From the NCBI GenBank assembly GCA_039545355.1, contig BCJJ01000006.1, positions 744,001 through 808,000 on the forward strand: a stretch of 64,000 nucleotides of DNA, given 5' to 3'. The position numbers were made by a program, and so were the translations under genes. The notes below the pieces were generated by a model. The model was not told the DNA's origin. It saw only the letters and a program-made list of their open reading frames with translations, and did no database searches. This stretch comes from Trichosporon coremiiforme. Lineage: Eukaryota > Basidiomycota > Tremellomycetes > Trichosporonales > Trichosporonaceae. Below are positions 22,239-35,600 of this stretch, in pieces; positions within the stretch are counted from its first letter, which is position 1; each line of letters starts with the position of its first letter.

Positions 22239-25200
22239 ATGTCTAACCCTTTTGACGACATATTGGCCCCGCAGCCGCAAAAGGCTCGGACAAGCAACGA
22301 CCCCTTCGGCGACTCGGAACCCGATCTCCTCGGCATCGGCAGTTCAACCCAGGGTGCATCCTCCAGTGGCAAGTCCAAGGATGACAAGCCTGGCTATGCG
22401 CTTGACCCGTTTTTCGACGAGTGAGTACACGACCAGCTCTGACTTTGACACACAGTGACGACGATTTCGGCCAGCCGATGCAGGGCGGTTCGGGTTATAT
22501 GCCGTCAACGTCCAACCTGAGCGTCAACAACCCGAGCTTCGGCACCTCTCAGCCATCACTCTTCGATGCCGACCGGCCATTCGCGCAAGCTGGCGCATCA
22601 CCAGCGGGCTGGAGCGGAGGCGGTCCATCGAGCTCCGAAAACAAATCGTATGCCGGGGGATCCAGTTCCAAGGCCTATCCTCAGGCCGACGACCCGTTCG
22701 CCGACGATGAAGGAATCAGTGCCTACCAGTTCACAGCGCCCATGGACGGTCCGTACGCTGCCCGGCGTAAGCGAGGACGATGGCAACGCATCAAGGAGGA
22801 CTACCTCACCGACGTTGACTGGACTTTCGGCCTGAACAAAATGCTCGGTCGCAAGAACAAGTTCGAAGGAGCCCCGAGAGAAATCCTCATCAACGACCCT
22901 CAAGGAAACAAGGTCAAGGGCTTCGAGAACAACTCGGTCAGCACTGCCAAGTACGGCCCCATCACCTTCCTCCCGAAATTCCTGTTTTCCGAGTTCTCGC
23001 GCTCAGCGAACTTGTTCTTTTTGTTCACTGCGTGTATCCAGCAAGTCCCGAATGTGTCTCCGACTGGTCGTTACACCACTATCGTCCCTCTCGCGGTTGT
23101 GATCATTGCGTCCGGATTCAAGGAAATCAAGGAAGACTTCAAGCGCCATACTTCGGACCGTGCTCTCAATAATACGCCAGCACAGGTCCTTATCGAGGGC
23201 CAGTTCCACACCCGTCCGTGGAGGAGGCTGCGCGTGGGAGACATTGTTCGTCTGGAGCAGGACTGCTTTATCCCCGCGGATATGGTGCTTCTTAGCTCTT
23301 CTGAGCCGGAAGGTCTGGCCTACGTTGAAACCGCGAACCTGGACGGAGAGACCAACCTCAAGATTAAGCAGGCGAGCCCTGACACGGCTACTATTCAGAA
23401 CCCTCAATCGGCAGCCATGTTGCGTGGGCACGTCCTCTCTGAGGCGCCCAACTCGTCGCTGTACACGTACGATGGCACTATCTACCTGAACTCCCCGGAG
23501 CCCGGAGCCGCGCCTCACAAGGTCCCTGTTGGCCCCAACCAGATTCTGTTGCGTGGCGCGCAGCTGCGTAATACGGGATGGGTCTACGGTATCATTGTCA
23601 ACGCCGGTCACCAGACGAAGCTCATGCGCAACGCCACGGAGCCGCCGGTCAAGCGTACCGCCGTCGAGAGGCAGGTCAACCGCCAGATCTTCTTCCTCTT
23701 CATCCTCCTGCTTGTCCTTTCGCTGATTTCCACGATCGGAAACTCTATCCGAACATGGTTCTTCTCCGCCCAGGACTGGTATCTCTACGTGGACCCGGCA
23801 AACATGCCGAATAAGGCGCGCCAGTTTGTGGAGAACATCTTGACCTTCATCATTCTGTACAACAACTTGATTCCGATTTCGCTCATCATGACGATGGAGG
23901 TCGTCAAATACCAGCAAGCTCAGTTCATCAACTCGGACCTCGACATGTACTACGCCAAGACCGACACCCCGGCCGCTTGCCGCACATCCTCGCTCGTAGA
24001 GGAGCTCGGCCAGATCTCGTACATCTTCTCGGACAAGACCGGCACCCTCACCTGCAACGAGATGGAGTTCAGGGAATGCTCGATCTACGGAACAATGTAC
24101 GCTCAGGAAGTCGACGACAACAAAAAGGAGCAGGGACAAAAGAGCTTTGACGTTCTTCGCCAGCGTGCTCTGGAGGACAACGAAGAGGGACGGACGATCA
24201 GGGAGTTCCTTTCGCTGTTGGCCGTCTGCCACACTGTCATCCCTGAAGTCAAGGACGGCAAGACGGTGTATCAAGCTTCGTCACCCGACGAGGCTGCCCT
24301 CGTCTCCGGCGCCGAGCTTCTCGGATACCGCTTCCACACTCGCAAGCCTAAGTCGATCTTCATTGACGTCAATGGCCAGACTGAGGAATGGCAGATCCTG
24401 AATGTTTGCGAGTTCAACTCGTCCAGGAAGCGCATGTCTGTCGTTGTCCGCAGCCCCGAGGGTCGCATCAAGCTGTTTACGAAGGGTGCCGACACTGTCA
24501 TTCTGGAGCGCCTCGGCGAGAAGAACAAGGAGTTCACTGAGTCGACTCTTGTTCACCTTGAGGACTACGCCACCGAGGGTCTACGCACACTCTGTCTTGC
24601 CTACCGTGACATTCCCGAGGAGGAGTACCGCGAGTGGGCTGCACTCTACGACAATGCTGCCGCCCAGATGACCAACCGTGGCGAGCAGCTCGACAAGGTT
24701 GCCGAGATCATTGAGCAGAACCTGAACCTCCTTGGTGCGACGGCTATCGAGGACCGCCTCCAGGACGGTGTTCCCGACACGATCCACACGCTGCAGCAGG
24801 CCGGTATCAAGATTTGGATCCTGACTGGTGACCGCCAGGAGACTGCCATCAATATTGGTCTGTCGTGCCGCCTCATCTCCGAGTCCATGAACCTCGTCAT
24901 CATCAACACGGAGACGCAGACGGAGACCCACGAGCTGCTCACCAAGCGTCTGTTTGCTATCAAGAACCAGCGTATGGGTGGCGACACGGAGGAGCTCGCC
25001 CTGATCATCGACGGCCGCAGTCTCGCGTTCGCCCTGGACAAGGAGTGCTCTGACATCCTGCTCGAGCTTGCGGTCATGTGCAAGGCTGTCATCTGCTGCC
25101 GCGTCTCGCCCCTGCAAAAGGCTCTCGTCGTCAAGCTCGTCAAGAAGGCCACGACTGCTCCTCTGCTCGCCATCGGTGATGGTGCCAACGACGTATCCAT

Positions 25201-26233
25201 GATCCAGGCCGCGCACATTGGTGTTGGTATCTCTGGTGTCGAGGGTCTGCAGGCTGCGCGCTCTGCCGATGTCTCGATCTCGCAGTTCCGGTACCTTCGC
25301 AAGCTGCTGCTCGTGCACGGCTCGTGGAGTTACCAGCGTCTGTCGAAGCTGATCCTGTTCTCGTTCTACAAGAACATCACGTTCGCGCTGTGTCTCTTCT
25401 GGTACTCGTGGTTCAACGACTTCAGTGGACAGATCTCGTTCGAGGGCTGGTCCATGTCGTACTACAACGTCATCTTCACGATCCTGCCGCCGCTCGTCAT
25501 CGGTATCTTCGACCAGTTCGTCTCGGCGCGTATGCTCGACCGCTACCCGCAACTGTACCACCTGGGTCAGTCGAACCACTTCTTCACGCCTGCGATCTTT
25601 TTCCAGTGGGTCGGCAACGCGATCTACCACTCGGTCATCCTGTTCGCTTTCAGCTGCTTCGTGTTCTGGGCGGACCTGATCGCGTGGGACGGCAAGAACT
25701 CCGGTCTCTGGGTCTGGGGTACGACGCTATACCTCGCTGTCCTGCTCACTGTCCTCGGCAAGGCGGCGCTCATCTCGGACATCTGGACAAAGTACACGCT
25801 CGCCGCGATTCCGGGTTCGTTCGTGTTCACGATGATCGCGCTGCCGCTGTACGCGTTCGTCGCGCCGCTGATCGGCTTTTCGTTGCCGTACAAGAACATC
25901 GTGCACCGTTTGTGGTCCGAGGCGACGTTCTACTTTGTTCTCATTCTGTTCCCTGTCGTGTGCCTCCTGCGCGACTACTGCTGGAAGTATTACAAGCGCA
26001 CGTACCACCCGGCCGACTACCAGATCGTGCAGGAGATCCAGAAGTTCAACCTGTCCGACTACCGCCCGCGCCAGGAGCAGTTCCAGAAGGCGATCAAGAA
26101 GGTGCGCGCGACGCAGCGCATGCGCCGCCAGCGTGGCTTTGCCTTCTCCCAGACCGAACAGAGCGGCACCCAGGAGCAGACGCGTCTCATCCGCGCCTAC
26201 GACACGAGCGTCGCGAGGCCCTCGGGTCTGTAA
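22239..26233 (+). CDS. DRS2: P4-ATPase phospholipid flippase, Drs2 type
   Basis: Moves phosphatidylserine/phosphatidylethanolamine to the cytosolic leaflet at the trans-Golgi and endosomes, supporting clathrin-coated vesicle budding; it normally works with a Cdc50 subunit. Exon 22239-22420, a 35-nt intron, then 22456-26233 give 1,319 residues. Seen motifs: VETANLDGETNLK (actuator domain, DGET loop), the phosphorylation site DKTGTLT with Asp at about residue 587, SSPDEAALV, LTGDRQETAINIG and GDGANDVSMIQAAHIGVGISG. TFLPKFLFSEFSRSANLFFL, QQVPNVSPTGRYTT and LLSSSEPEGLAYVET read much like yeast Drs2 rather than Dnf or Neo1. The cytosolic N-terminus has NPF and several DPF tripeptides, possible binding sites for EH-domain or adaptor proteins. 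The chain ends with a basic tail. Confidence 0.95.
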
Positions 26234-27409
26234 GCAGGCCGAGCCGAAGCCGAAGCCGAATCCGCGCCGCTGGGCGGGCTGCAAGCTCGAAGCCAAGTGG
26301 CAGTAAAGTTCGCAGGGTTGTTGTAAAACACCGCAAACACCATAGAGTTTTCATGCATGCTAAAGAAGAGTTGGAAAACTGAGCGCAGCGAGGGGTAGTA
26401 GTGCGAAGACATTTGATCCCTCAGTGACATTTGATCCCTCAGTCCGGGCAGCTTATGGCGATGAAGCGTGGAAATAGGGATGTGTGGGCAGCCCGGCAAC
26501 TTAGTCTGTAACAAGCATCGCGGCGAGCGGGGCAGTGGCGGGTCGCCGTATCATCTCTGTCCCTGTTCCTGTTCCAGCTACCTTTCCAGTACAAGCAAGG
26601 TGAGTGGATGCGTGTTCTCGAAACGTACTGGCTGCAACTCGCGAGCTTATCGCGTTCGAACTTGCAAGTATCTTTCGTAAAGTTTCTCGTAGTGAACGGG
26701 CAACTGAGCCGAGCAGCCTCAAGTGAGCCAAGTAGTTGTCTCGTGTGTTTCGAAGATGAAGCCAACTTGAGCTGGATATCTTATCCAGTGTTCCAGCAAC
26801 CACCCAAAGCCCGTGATGCCAGTGACGCATGAACGGATGAGCAGCTGACCAGCCATATCACTTCCACGATGAATCTAACCAGTACCAGCATTGGAAACAT
26901 GGAGACGGGCGAGACCAGCCCAGATAGAATTCACCGAACACGTCGTTTCCAGGTTTCTCACACTTGTCCAACTCTTCCTCCCTCCTTCACCCGTCAATCT
27001 CGTCAGTCGCTCTCAGATGCACAGCGGCCGAAGTAACCTCGTATGGATACATGAATGTCCGACCGGACCTAGGGATGTACAAGCCCGTGGGCAGGGAGGT
27101 GTGTGAGGGGGATGCGTATATTGTCCGGTGTGTTTGGGGGTTGTGATGTGAATGCGATGCTGGCGCCAGATGTGGAGGCGCGATGAATGCCAATGCTGCT
27201 GATGGTAATGATGTTCACGTCTGGACTCGGTCTGGACGGGGGCGAACGGTGCTGCGGTGCTGCGGTGTGTGTGCGATGGTCATGGGGGCGTTCGTTGCGG
27301 GCACATAAGGACATTGCTGTATATATGCCCGCTGCGGTGTGCCTGACCACCCACCCACCACTGATCTCAAGTGACGGTCAAGTGACCAGCGATGTGTGGC
27401 CTGGCGGCC
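26234..27409. other. Intergenic region, 3' flank of DRS2 and of the small membrane-protein gene
   Basis: No credible gene; open frames are short and overlap on both strands. A perfect two-copy 18-bp tandem repeat (gacatttgatccctcagt) lies at 26408-26443. Confidence 0.5.
26408..26443. repeat. Two-copy 18-bp tandem repeat
   Basis: The unit gacatttgatccctcagt occurs at 26408-26425 and again at 26426-26443 without mismatch, about 175 bases after the DRS2 stop. Probably a recent small duplication in the 3' flank. Confidence 0.8.
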
Positions 27410-27875
27410 TCACACAACCTCGAGCACCTCCTCCGGGTGTTCCGGGATGCGCTTCGACTGCTGGCGGTACTCCCTCAGCGCCTCGCGGAGGCGGTAGTAC
27501 TTGCGGAGTTTGCGCTGTTCGCGGCGCTCCTCGCGGCGTTCGTAGGCGTCGAGCTTCTGTTCCGAGAAGACGAGCTGGCGCGTGCCGACGTCGAGATAGG
27601 CGTGTCCTTTCTTGGTCACGCCTGGGAGGGAGATCAGGCGGCACTCGTGCACGGGCAGGAGGTTGTCGGAGGGCGAGGAGGAGAGACACTGCAGCACGAT
27701 GGTGACGCTGAAGAATAGGATCAGGACCACTGGTGTCGGCATCTGGCATTAGCTGCTACACAAACTTCGCGAAGCTGGGAGGCAGATGAGACAGGGGACA
27801 AGGTAGACTCACCGACTCGACGGCTCGGGACAGACTTCCGCGCGAGGCGGACAGGGTCTCGAAGGCTTGATCCAT
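27410..27875 (-). CDS. Small single-pass membrane protein, function unknown
   Basis: I do not recognise the family. Two exons, 27875-27813 (21 codons) and 27742-27410, are joined by a 70-nt intron with a GTGAGT donor and a CTAAT..CCAG acceptor, giving 131 residues. After a short cytosol-like N-terminus (MDQAFETLSASRGSLSRAVES) comes one hydrophobic helix, TPVVLILFFSVTIVLQCL. Then follow a region with HECRLISLPGVTKKGHAYLD and a highly charged Arg/Glu helix rich in REERREQRKLRKYY. Size, a single helix and the charged tail suggest a type II or tail-facing ER/Golgi membrane protein, but that is inference. The alternative is a 110-residue product starting at 27742 without the first exon. The good splice signals and a CT-rich 5' flank on the coding strand support a real gene. 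Confidence 0.6.
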
Positions 27876-30800
27876 TGTGAAAGAGTGAAAGAGTGTGGGT
27901 GAGTTGGCTAGGTGGTAGTGTTCAGTGGCGTTGGCCGAAGGGATGTGCAGACGAAGAAAGAAGTCGACAGACGGGGGGTGAAGGGGTGTTGAGAAGGAAA
28001 AGAAGTTGACGACAGAACTGCTTAAGCGCTACTCGTGGTGGCCGCAGTCGCTAGCTGCCGCAGGAAGGGTACGCGAGTAGAACGAGTTGTGCCGAGGGAC
28101 GGGGCACGAAGGGCGATGAGCGTTGGGGCACGGGGGGGCGCAAGGGCGAGAGCGTGCGTGCGGTGCGGCGTGCGGCGTGGCGAGGGCGCGGGCAGTGATG
28201 GGTGGGGGACGGGGCGGGGCGTCTTATCAGTGCAGCGAGCGTAAGGAATGAACGAGGGTGAGGTTTGTGCACATTCGAACAACACCGTGCACTTTAACAG
28301 GTTTTGCGGAACAACCCCAGATCGAGCAGAGTGCAAGTGCAAGACTAAGCTCTGTCTTGAGAAGTCCGAGCCAATGCAAACCAAAAGCAAAAGCAAAGGC
28401 AAAAGCAAAAGCAAAGCGTGAGCCAAAGCCAGAGCCAGAGTGTGAGCCAAAAAGAAACCTTAATTAGCGTTTCAGACACAGAACCCCGGTTCGTGCAGGG
28501 CCAGGGACGCAGCGACTTGGCCACCTGCGCAGTGGGGTGGGGTGTGGGGTGTGCGCAACAAGAGTTGTGTCGAGGCACGAGAGCTTGAAGAAGTACGTAT
28601 ACCGTGCCAGGACCGTAAGGACCTAGGACGTCGATGTGAACGCAGGAGTGCGTGCCTTGCTTGAGCTTTTCGTGCGTGAAGTGCGTGCGTGAACTTGGCG
28701 TGAACTTTTCGACGTCAGAAGGGAGGCCGAAAGAAGTAGGCGGAGCCAAGTTGAGAAGAAGAGGGAACAGATGGATGTTAAAGGGCAAAAGTCGACGACA
28801 GTCGGGAGTTGTGAAGAGGACAGCGAGCTGAGCCGGTCAGTCACTGTTGTTCGAAGGCTATGGGAAGATCCACGGAGGACGGGGAAGAAGAAGCGAACAA
28901 GAAGGTAGTATTAATAGTCACTTGGAAGGACAGGCTGGTATGTGAGACAGCCGCAGTAGCACCGTCGCACCCCTCGCATCCCCCGCACCGTGTGTCCATC
29001 CTGCATGACGTGCAGTGTGTAGCGAGGCGAGTCCCACCCAGCGATCAGGCATATCAGGCATGAGGCATGGCTCGTATGACATGCGAACGCCGGCGGGATC
29101 GACGATCAGCGCCAAAAGTCCAGACGCCCAGTTCGCCGGCTCACCGGACGCCACTGATGCACTGACACGATGCAGCAGACTGGATCGGTGAATCGTCGTC
29201 CGCTGGTCCCGCAGCCCTGGAACTAAATGACACACTCCCACCGATCTCGCCGGTCCCACTGATCCCATTTCTCATTTCTAGTGGGCTCCAACTGATGCTA
29301 CCCGCCGATGCCCGCCGAGAGTGCTTGGCCACATGCTCGCTTGGGCGATGGCACATCACGATCCTTGTCTACTCTGGCGGGACCATCGCCGACTCCACCT
29401 CTAACACTGCGCAGCCATGATAAGATCCAAGGGAGAGGGAACATGGTGTGCTGTGGTACCATGGTTCGGGAGGCGCACTCACTAGCTTGCATTCACCTAT
29501 TCAATTTCAGGAGCAGGTACACTGTGGCGTTGGCGTCTGGGGCATGATCGTCCCGCAGAGTCGTTCGCGGCGAGCTGGTGCGTGGCTGCGTGCTGCTTCC
29601 CAGTGTGTGTGCTGATGCAATTGGCAGTGAAATGTGTGCGTCGTTTCGGGGAGAGGACTGCGTCGCACGAGCTACTTTGAAAAGAGGAGAGTTACGAGGT
29701 CGCAAAGAGAGAATGGGGAGGGAGGAGAAACAGTTTGCTGGGAACAGGCTATCGCAATTCAGTCGGGAAGTTGAGGATCGTCGCTGAATGCGTTGGCAGC
29801 GACAAGGTTGCACGCGCGAGATGAAAACAAAAGATGGGCAAGTATGAAGTTGATGATAGAGAGAACAGCAACGGTGCCGTCGATCAAATATTTCAAGCTA
29901 GCCGGCGGACGCTGGTACGTGGTGAGCTCGCCCCCCAGCATGTACATGCAGGAGATGTCCGCCCTGACGGATGACAGCCGCAGAACCGTAAATGCTGGCG
30001 AAGGACAGGGTTCGCATCGCTGACGGCAGTCCCAGCAGGCATAACGTAAACCATGCGTTCACGGGTTGCCCGGCGCGCCCGGTGGCTCCCAGCGCTCCCA
30101 TGCTCGCTTGATGCTCATCTGTCGCATGCAAGAACCCAATCTGGCGCAATAAGAGTCGTAACCCTGCCAAGCCCGGGCTGATATCAGCAATCGGCCAACT
30201 CCTCCCTCTTCTGAGAAGCTCTACAATGAGGACGAAATGCCGCAGACAAAACAAGAGTAGGGCTCCGTTATCCGCCAGGCAGTCGGGCGCGCAGGTGTGG
30301 ACCGGCCAGGGGAAGACGTTTGAACCAGCCAGCTTTCAGCGGGCGATACGTCATCTGACACTTCTGCAAAATGACGGGGAGCGCGGGCTCGCCCCAGCGC
30401 CAGATCTCCCTGCGTGCTCCCGGGATTCCTTAGGGATCCTTGATCGAAGAGCCCGCCATGTTTGGCTCCAACCGAACTGAGGATGCTGAGGGCAGCGAGG
30501 ATGCCGTAGTCCCGGCCTCCAGACTACCCTTCGGCTGTTAGTCCCTACGACACCCTGATCAAGCCCTGACGAAGTACTGAAGGGCCATGATGGGATATGA
30601 GGTGAAGCTGAACACGGTCTGGCAGAGAAACACTTTGCACCGGCGGACCTTGCAAGCTTCCCGCAATGAGCGGACCTGCACGAGCTTACCGTATGCGGCA
30701 GAATCCCGCGCGGACACGGTACGTATGCCGCCGCTCAATCCCTGGCTAGTCCGCGTTTGATACAAAGATAGCTCCGTTTCAGACTCTCGCCGCTTCCTCA

Positions 30801-32691
30801 ACTGAGCAACAACAAGCCCCGTCTTTGCTCGTCGATGATCTGATAATCGTGCTAGCTTCGGGGCATCTGCGCGTGTCCTTCCATAGTGGGCGCAGAGTAT
30901 CAGACAGCACCCCCGTGCTAAAAGCTAGAAGACTAGAACAGATCGAAGACATGATGCATGTGCGTGCCTTGCTGGACGTGCTGCGGCGTGCTGCTGGAGG
31001 ACCTTGGAAACGGCAGCCTGCCAGATGGACGGGCGTCGACGCCCTCCTCTTGGGCAGCGTGAAACTCTGAAAACCAAGTTTCCATACTCCCCTTCCTTCT
31101 CGGGCTTCTTCTGGGGAGGGCGCATGACGCAAGCAAGCTCAACAGCGAAGGGCTGTCCAATCGGCTAGCAGGAGCACGCTGACACTCAACTTTACAGACA
31201 ACACTCTCCGCGTCTCAGTGGACAAAAGCAGAACAGTGATGACAACATCTCTGAAACCCCAGAACTATGCTGCTGAGCATAGAGCACGCTGCACGCTGCA
31301 CAACGAGTGACAATGGGACCGGGGGGTCGGAGAGTTCGGCGGTGTGAACTCTACTACCATGACAGTTTCCCACAGAGGCAACTTGAGATGCGGACTGACG
31401 GCGGCCCGGAGCGGGCATTGTAGCGGGCGGGGCAGCGGGCGGCGGGGCGTGAGGCGTCCGGCCTGCTGCCGTGCCGCTTCCGTCTCCTTCTCCCTCTGCC
31501 GTGAGTCCGCTCCCTCCTGCCCATGGGAGCTACCGTATCGTTTGTTCCTCAACGCACCGTCGCCCGCCTCCGCTACTCTCCTGGCGGGAAGGAGCTTGAC
31601 ACTGTCTAACGAGTGGGCATCGAGAGCTGCGCCGATTCGTATCGGTCAGCGCCGTCTCGAGGCCGTTCCAAGCGGAGAAACGCATCCACTGGCGCAGGAT
31701 TGGCAGTGTCCACTTTCGCTGGATCCTCGCCAAGCTTCGATGTACGGCAACCCGCCCGCAATACACGCTATGCTCTCCCCGTCGACTTGGCAAGCGCGGC
31801 AAGCGCGTCAAGCCTGTTTTGCATAATGCCGGCCGTCAACCTTGTCCACGTCCTGTGCCCGTTCCAGTTGGCCGAGAGCATCAGCCTCGGCGCGCTCTAA
31901 CGCTCGAGTGAGACCCGAGATCCAATGATGTCGGAGGCATCCCGTTCCCCGGCCAGCAGCTTTAGCGCGACATAGGTCTCGCGGCCTCGCGGCGAATGCA
32001 GCAGCTAGACTCCTGCCAGCCCAGTCGAACCTCCTTCCAGCCCAATCACTACCGACAGTCTATGCAGAGCTTGTACAGAGCATATGCAGAGCTTACGACC
32101 AATGGCCGCCAACCTCCTCACGCTGGGCCCCCAACCTTCTCTTTGTGATCGCGCCAACGCTCATGTCTGCATGCACAAACATACTTCATACACCAGCCTC
32201 ACGATCGAACGGCTCGAACAGCCTGCATGCCTTGCACGCCGTGCAGCCTGACCGCCTGGGAATCAGTACTGAATGAATGCGCACCCAAAACCAAAATATG
32301 TAAACCGTGACATCCTGGACGCGGCTCCACAGTCAAGACTCGCCGGCCATGGAGCTTCCCATGTAATTCATTCCTCCGCCCAAAGTGACCCAGAATCGTC
32401 CCAGACTGGTCCCAAAGTATCGCGATGGCGCTCGCTGTGCGCGCTGTGCGCTTGACTCCACAACTCTGGAACGCACATGAAAGACATGCGTCAGGCACTC
32501 TTAAATGAGCGAGCGCAATGTCAGCGGGTAGATCCGCATACGTACTCTGCCGCTTGGTCGGTGGAAGAGAAACTGAAAACTGCATAAGATCTATTAACGA
32601 GTGAGTGAGTGAGTGGGTGCGACGAGTCCGATCCCGATACGGGATGGCTTTTACGGGGAGACAGGCGTCGCCAGTCTGACTGCGCCGCCGG
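27876..32691. other. Long gene-free stretch (about 4.8 kb)
   Basis: I see no protein gene with plausible exons, no tRNA-like B box and no transposon ends. Composition is similar to the flanks. An imperfect purine-rich hexamer repeat (variants of caaaag/caaagc) lies at about 28379-28445, and a short GTGA microsatellite at about 32601-32617. The first part is the 5' flank of the small membrane-protein gene. Unannotated noncoding RNAs or fast-evolving genes cannot be excluded. Confidence 0.45.
28379..28445. repeat. Purine-rich hexamer microsatellite
   Basis: Imperfect repeats of caaaag/caaagc turning into ccagag. Low-complexity noncoding DNA in a gene-free stretch. Confidence 0.7.
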
Positions 32692-35600
32692 CTAATGCTG
32701 CGAGGCATGCTCGGCCGGCTGGTACTCGTGCCGCCTTGCCGACTGGGCTGCCTCCTCGGCCTGCCTCGCCTCGACAGCCTGGACGTGGCGGAATAGGCGC
32801 TGGAAGCCCTTCGCGAATCCGCGCTCGAAAGCCTCCTCCGAGAACTTCTCCGATGCGAGCTTGCGCGCCGCCTGCCGCATCTTGAGCTGTTGCTCGGGCG
32901 ACAGCGAGAGCGCCTCGTGTATTGCGTCCGCGAACGAAGCGGCGTCCGTTGCGTGGAATCCTGCGGGTCAGCATACATGCAAGCGACAAGAAAGATGATT
33001 GCGAACGGGAGCACAGTGCCTGGGAGGACCTGTTTGGTTCCTGGTCCATTGTGTCAAGTACGGCAGCCCACAAACAGACACCGGCCTCCACCGAGCTCAT
33101 GACAGCACGTACCGGTTCGCTGGCCCTCGTACGGGACCACAATGTCGAGGAGCGGGCCCGCCGACGCGTGCACGACGGGAATGAGCCCCGCAGCCTACAT
33201 GTCAGCTTCACACGCCCACCTTGCTGGTTCGCTTACCATGAACTCGACGACGTTGATGCCGAAATGCTCGTCCTGCATCGTGTTCAGGCCGATCGACGCC
33301 CGCCCCAGCTGCCGCACCACCTCGCCGTAGGGCGCGTTCACGAGGAAGGTCACATGGTCCTGTGCCGTCAGCTCTTCCCTCCTATTCACCGGGATGGGCA
33401 CGATTCTACCCTCCTGCATTATGTTGTGTGCAGCACCGAGCTCTTGATGCAAGAGTGTAGAGAACTCACAGTCAAACCTAACTCTAACGCCAGCTCGCGC
33501 AGCGAGGCAAGCCGTGCCTCGTCACCTGGGCCCCGGGAGCCTCCCATCAGCGTGACGTGGACCTTGCCAGACCCCGACTTGTACTCGGGATGCTTCTCGA
33601 AGAGAATCGCGAGCGCCTGCAGCTGTTTGGCGTGGTCTTTCTCGGGCCTGCCGGTGTTAGCATGTGCTGACATATGCTCATGCTCGGGCTCCCACACTAA
33701 ACACGAGGAATGGGAATGAGTGCTGGAATGGACGTACCTGAACTGCGCGAGCGAGATCAACTCGCGGTCTCGAGTCTCCAGGTTGCCGAGCTTCTCGAGC
33801 TCGGTCGTGTCACACGGCGGATACACGACTTCACACGGGGAGGTGTTTGTGGGTTCGGTCTGGCCCACCGGACCCCGGTTCTCAGACTGCGCGCCAGTGC
33901 CACCTTCGTCATGCAGGAGGAGCTTCGCGAGCAGCGATCGACGCCCAGCACTCAGCAGAGACTGAATGTGTGCCTGGGTCCACGACGAGTTCGTCATCGT
34001 GTACTCGGAGAAAAGTAGCGCATTCGCGTACAGCGTAGTGAATATCCGGTAATACACGAGCTTCGCCCATGTCCGAAGCGAGCTGTTCGCTGCTCCGTTG
34101 TTCTCCACCCCAGCGACGCGCTCGCGCACACGCTTCACCATGTCCGCGCTGACAGTCGGGTAGTGCGTGTACGAACCGATCGCGACGTCGCCGCCCGTGA
34201 CCAGTCGGACGAAAGGCAGCGTGAAGGCGTAGCCCATCGTGTCGACGAACATGTCGCCCCACACACCATCCTTGCCACACAGACCTTGGAACGCGAGGTA
34301 GACACTGCCAAGCGACTGGCCCAGCAGAGTGAACCGCTTCCAGTACGTGTCAGAGATCAGATGTCGGGCGGGGAGAGGCACGAAAGCGAGCGTGGCGGGG
34401 TTGAGATCGATGGAAAATCTGTCGTTGATCTTGGCCAGGATTTCCTCCTTCGATGCCTCGGGGTAGTCTCCGGAGTAGACAAAAGAGATAACACCGGGGA
34501 ACTCCCACTGAATCCACTGGATAGCCGTCCAGAGCACGCGTTCGCCACCACCTCCGGCGTTGCTGTTAGTCAGCTTCGAGGTCTTGCCTCACCAGCTTGG
34601 CTCCGCAGTTACTCACCAGTAAGGGTGCCAGAACCCAACAACCAGCCGGGGCTTAGCCATGTGCGGAGCCACAGTTGTTGTCCCGGCAACAATGCCGTGC
34701 TCCTTGATGCCTAACCTTCCCAGGACGGCGGCACGGTGGACCTCGTTACGAGCTCGGAGCTTGGTCAGGGCGAGGTGGAGGATGCCGAAACCGAGAAGCG
34801 CAAAGATCGGCAGTACGCTTCCTACAAGGAGCCAGTTGACACCAACGCGGTGGATGAGAACGGCGATGGCCCCAGCAACCATCACTCCGCATTTGAGCAA
34901 CGCAGACGTGGTGCTGCCCTTGAGGAGGTACCACGACACGAAGGTGATGACGCACCATACGACATCGAAGGACACCGACGAGTTGGCCGGGTGCGATGCG
35001 GCATTCTCAAGGAGGTACTCGGCAATGCTCTCATCGCTAGAGATAACGCGGGGCACCTCGCTCGTGTTCACCATGGCGACAGCTCCTGTCAGAACCACCA
35101 GGATCGGGATCAGGATCTTCCAGGACATGCCGAGCAGGACCTTGCCGCTACGCGGAACGAATAGCAGGGGCACGATGACTGCCAGGTGGATTGAGAGAAG
35201 AGCAGGCATAAAGTTTTCCGTGCTGGCGAACATCGGCATGACGATCATCGTCAGCAACGCGTCCAGCAGACAGAACCACAACACGATGCCGGCCCTCGGG
35301 CGCACGCTCGTCGGTTCGTGTGTGTACATGGCTGTGATGAACAGTGCGATCGCAACCGAAATGGCGACAAGCTGCCCGAGAATCATGTACGCAAGCGGAT
35401 ATCTGATGTTTCTGTGGGCGCCTGGTTGTCAGCTTTCTTGTGACCGCTTAGCTGCCCGTACTTTGGTAGTAGATGGCTGCACAGAAGAACACAGCTGCGG
35501 TGCAGATGAAACTACTCCACCACCAGTTGGGGACACCGTCACAAACAGCCCTCCAAGCCTGCTCAAACAGAGAGGTGTTGACGAGCCATTGGCCCATCGT

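Noticed and set aside
23003..24274. 423-codon minus-strand frame opposite DRS2
   Set aside because: Shadow of the flippase coding sequence; Leu/Arg/Val/Asp-rich text without domains.
27378..27749. Alternative 123-codon minus-strand frame overlapping the small membrane protein
   Set aside because: Pro/Arg-rich shadow of the better-supported frame that has a membrane helix and splice sites.
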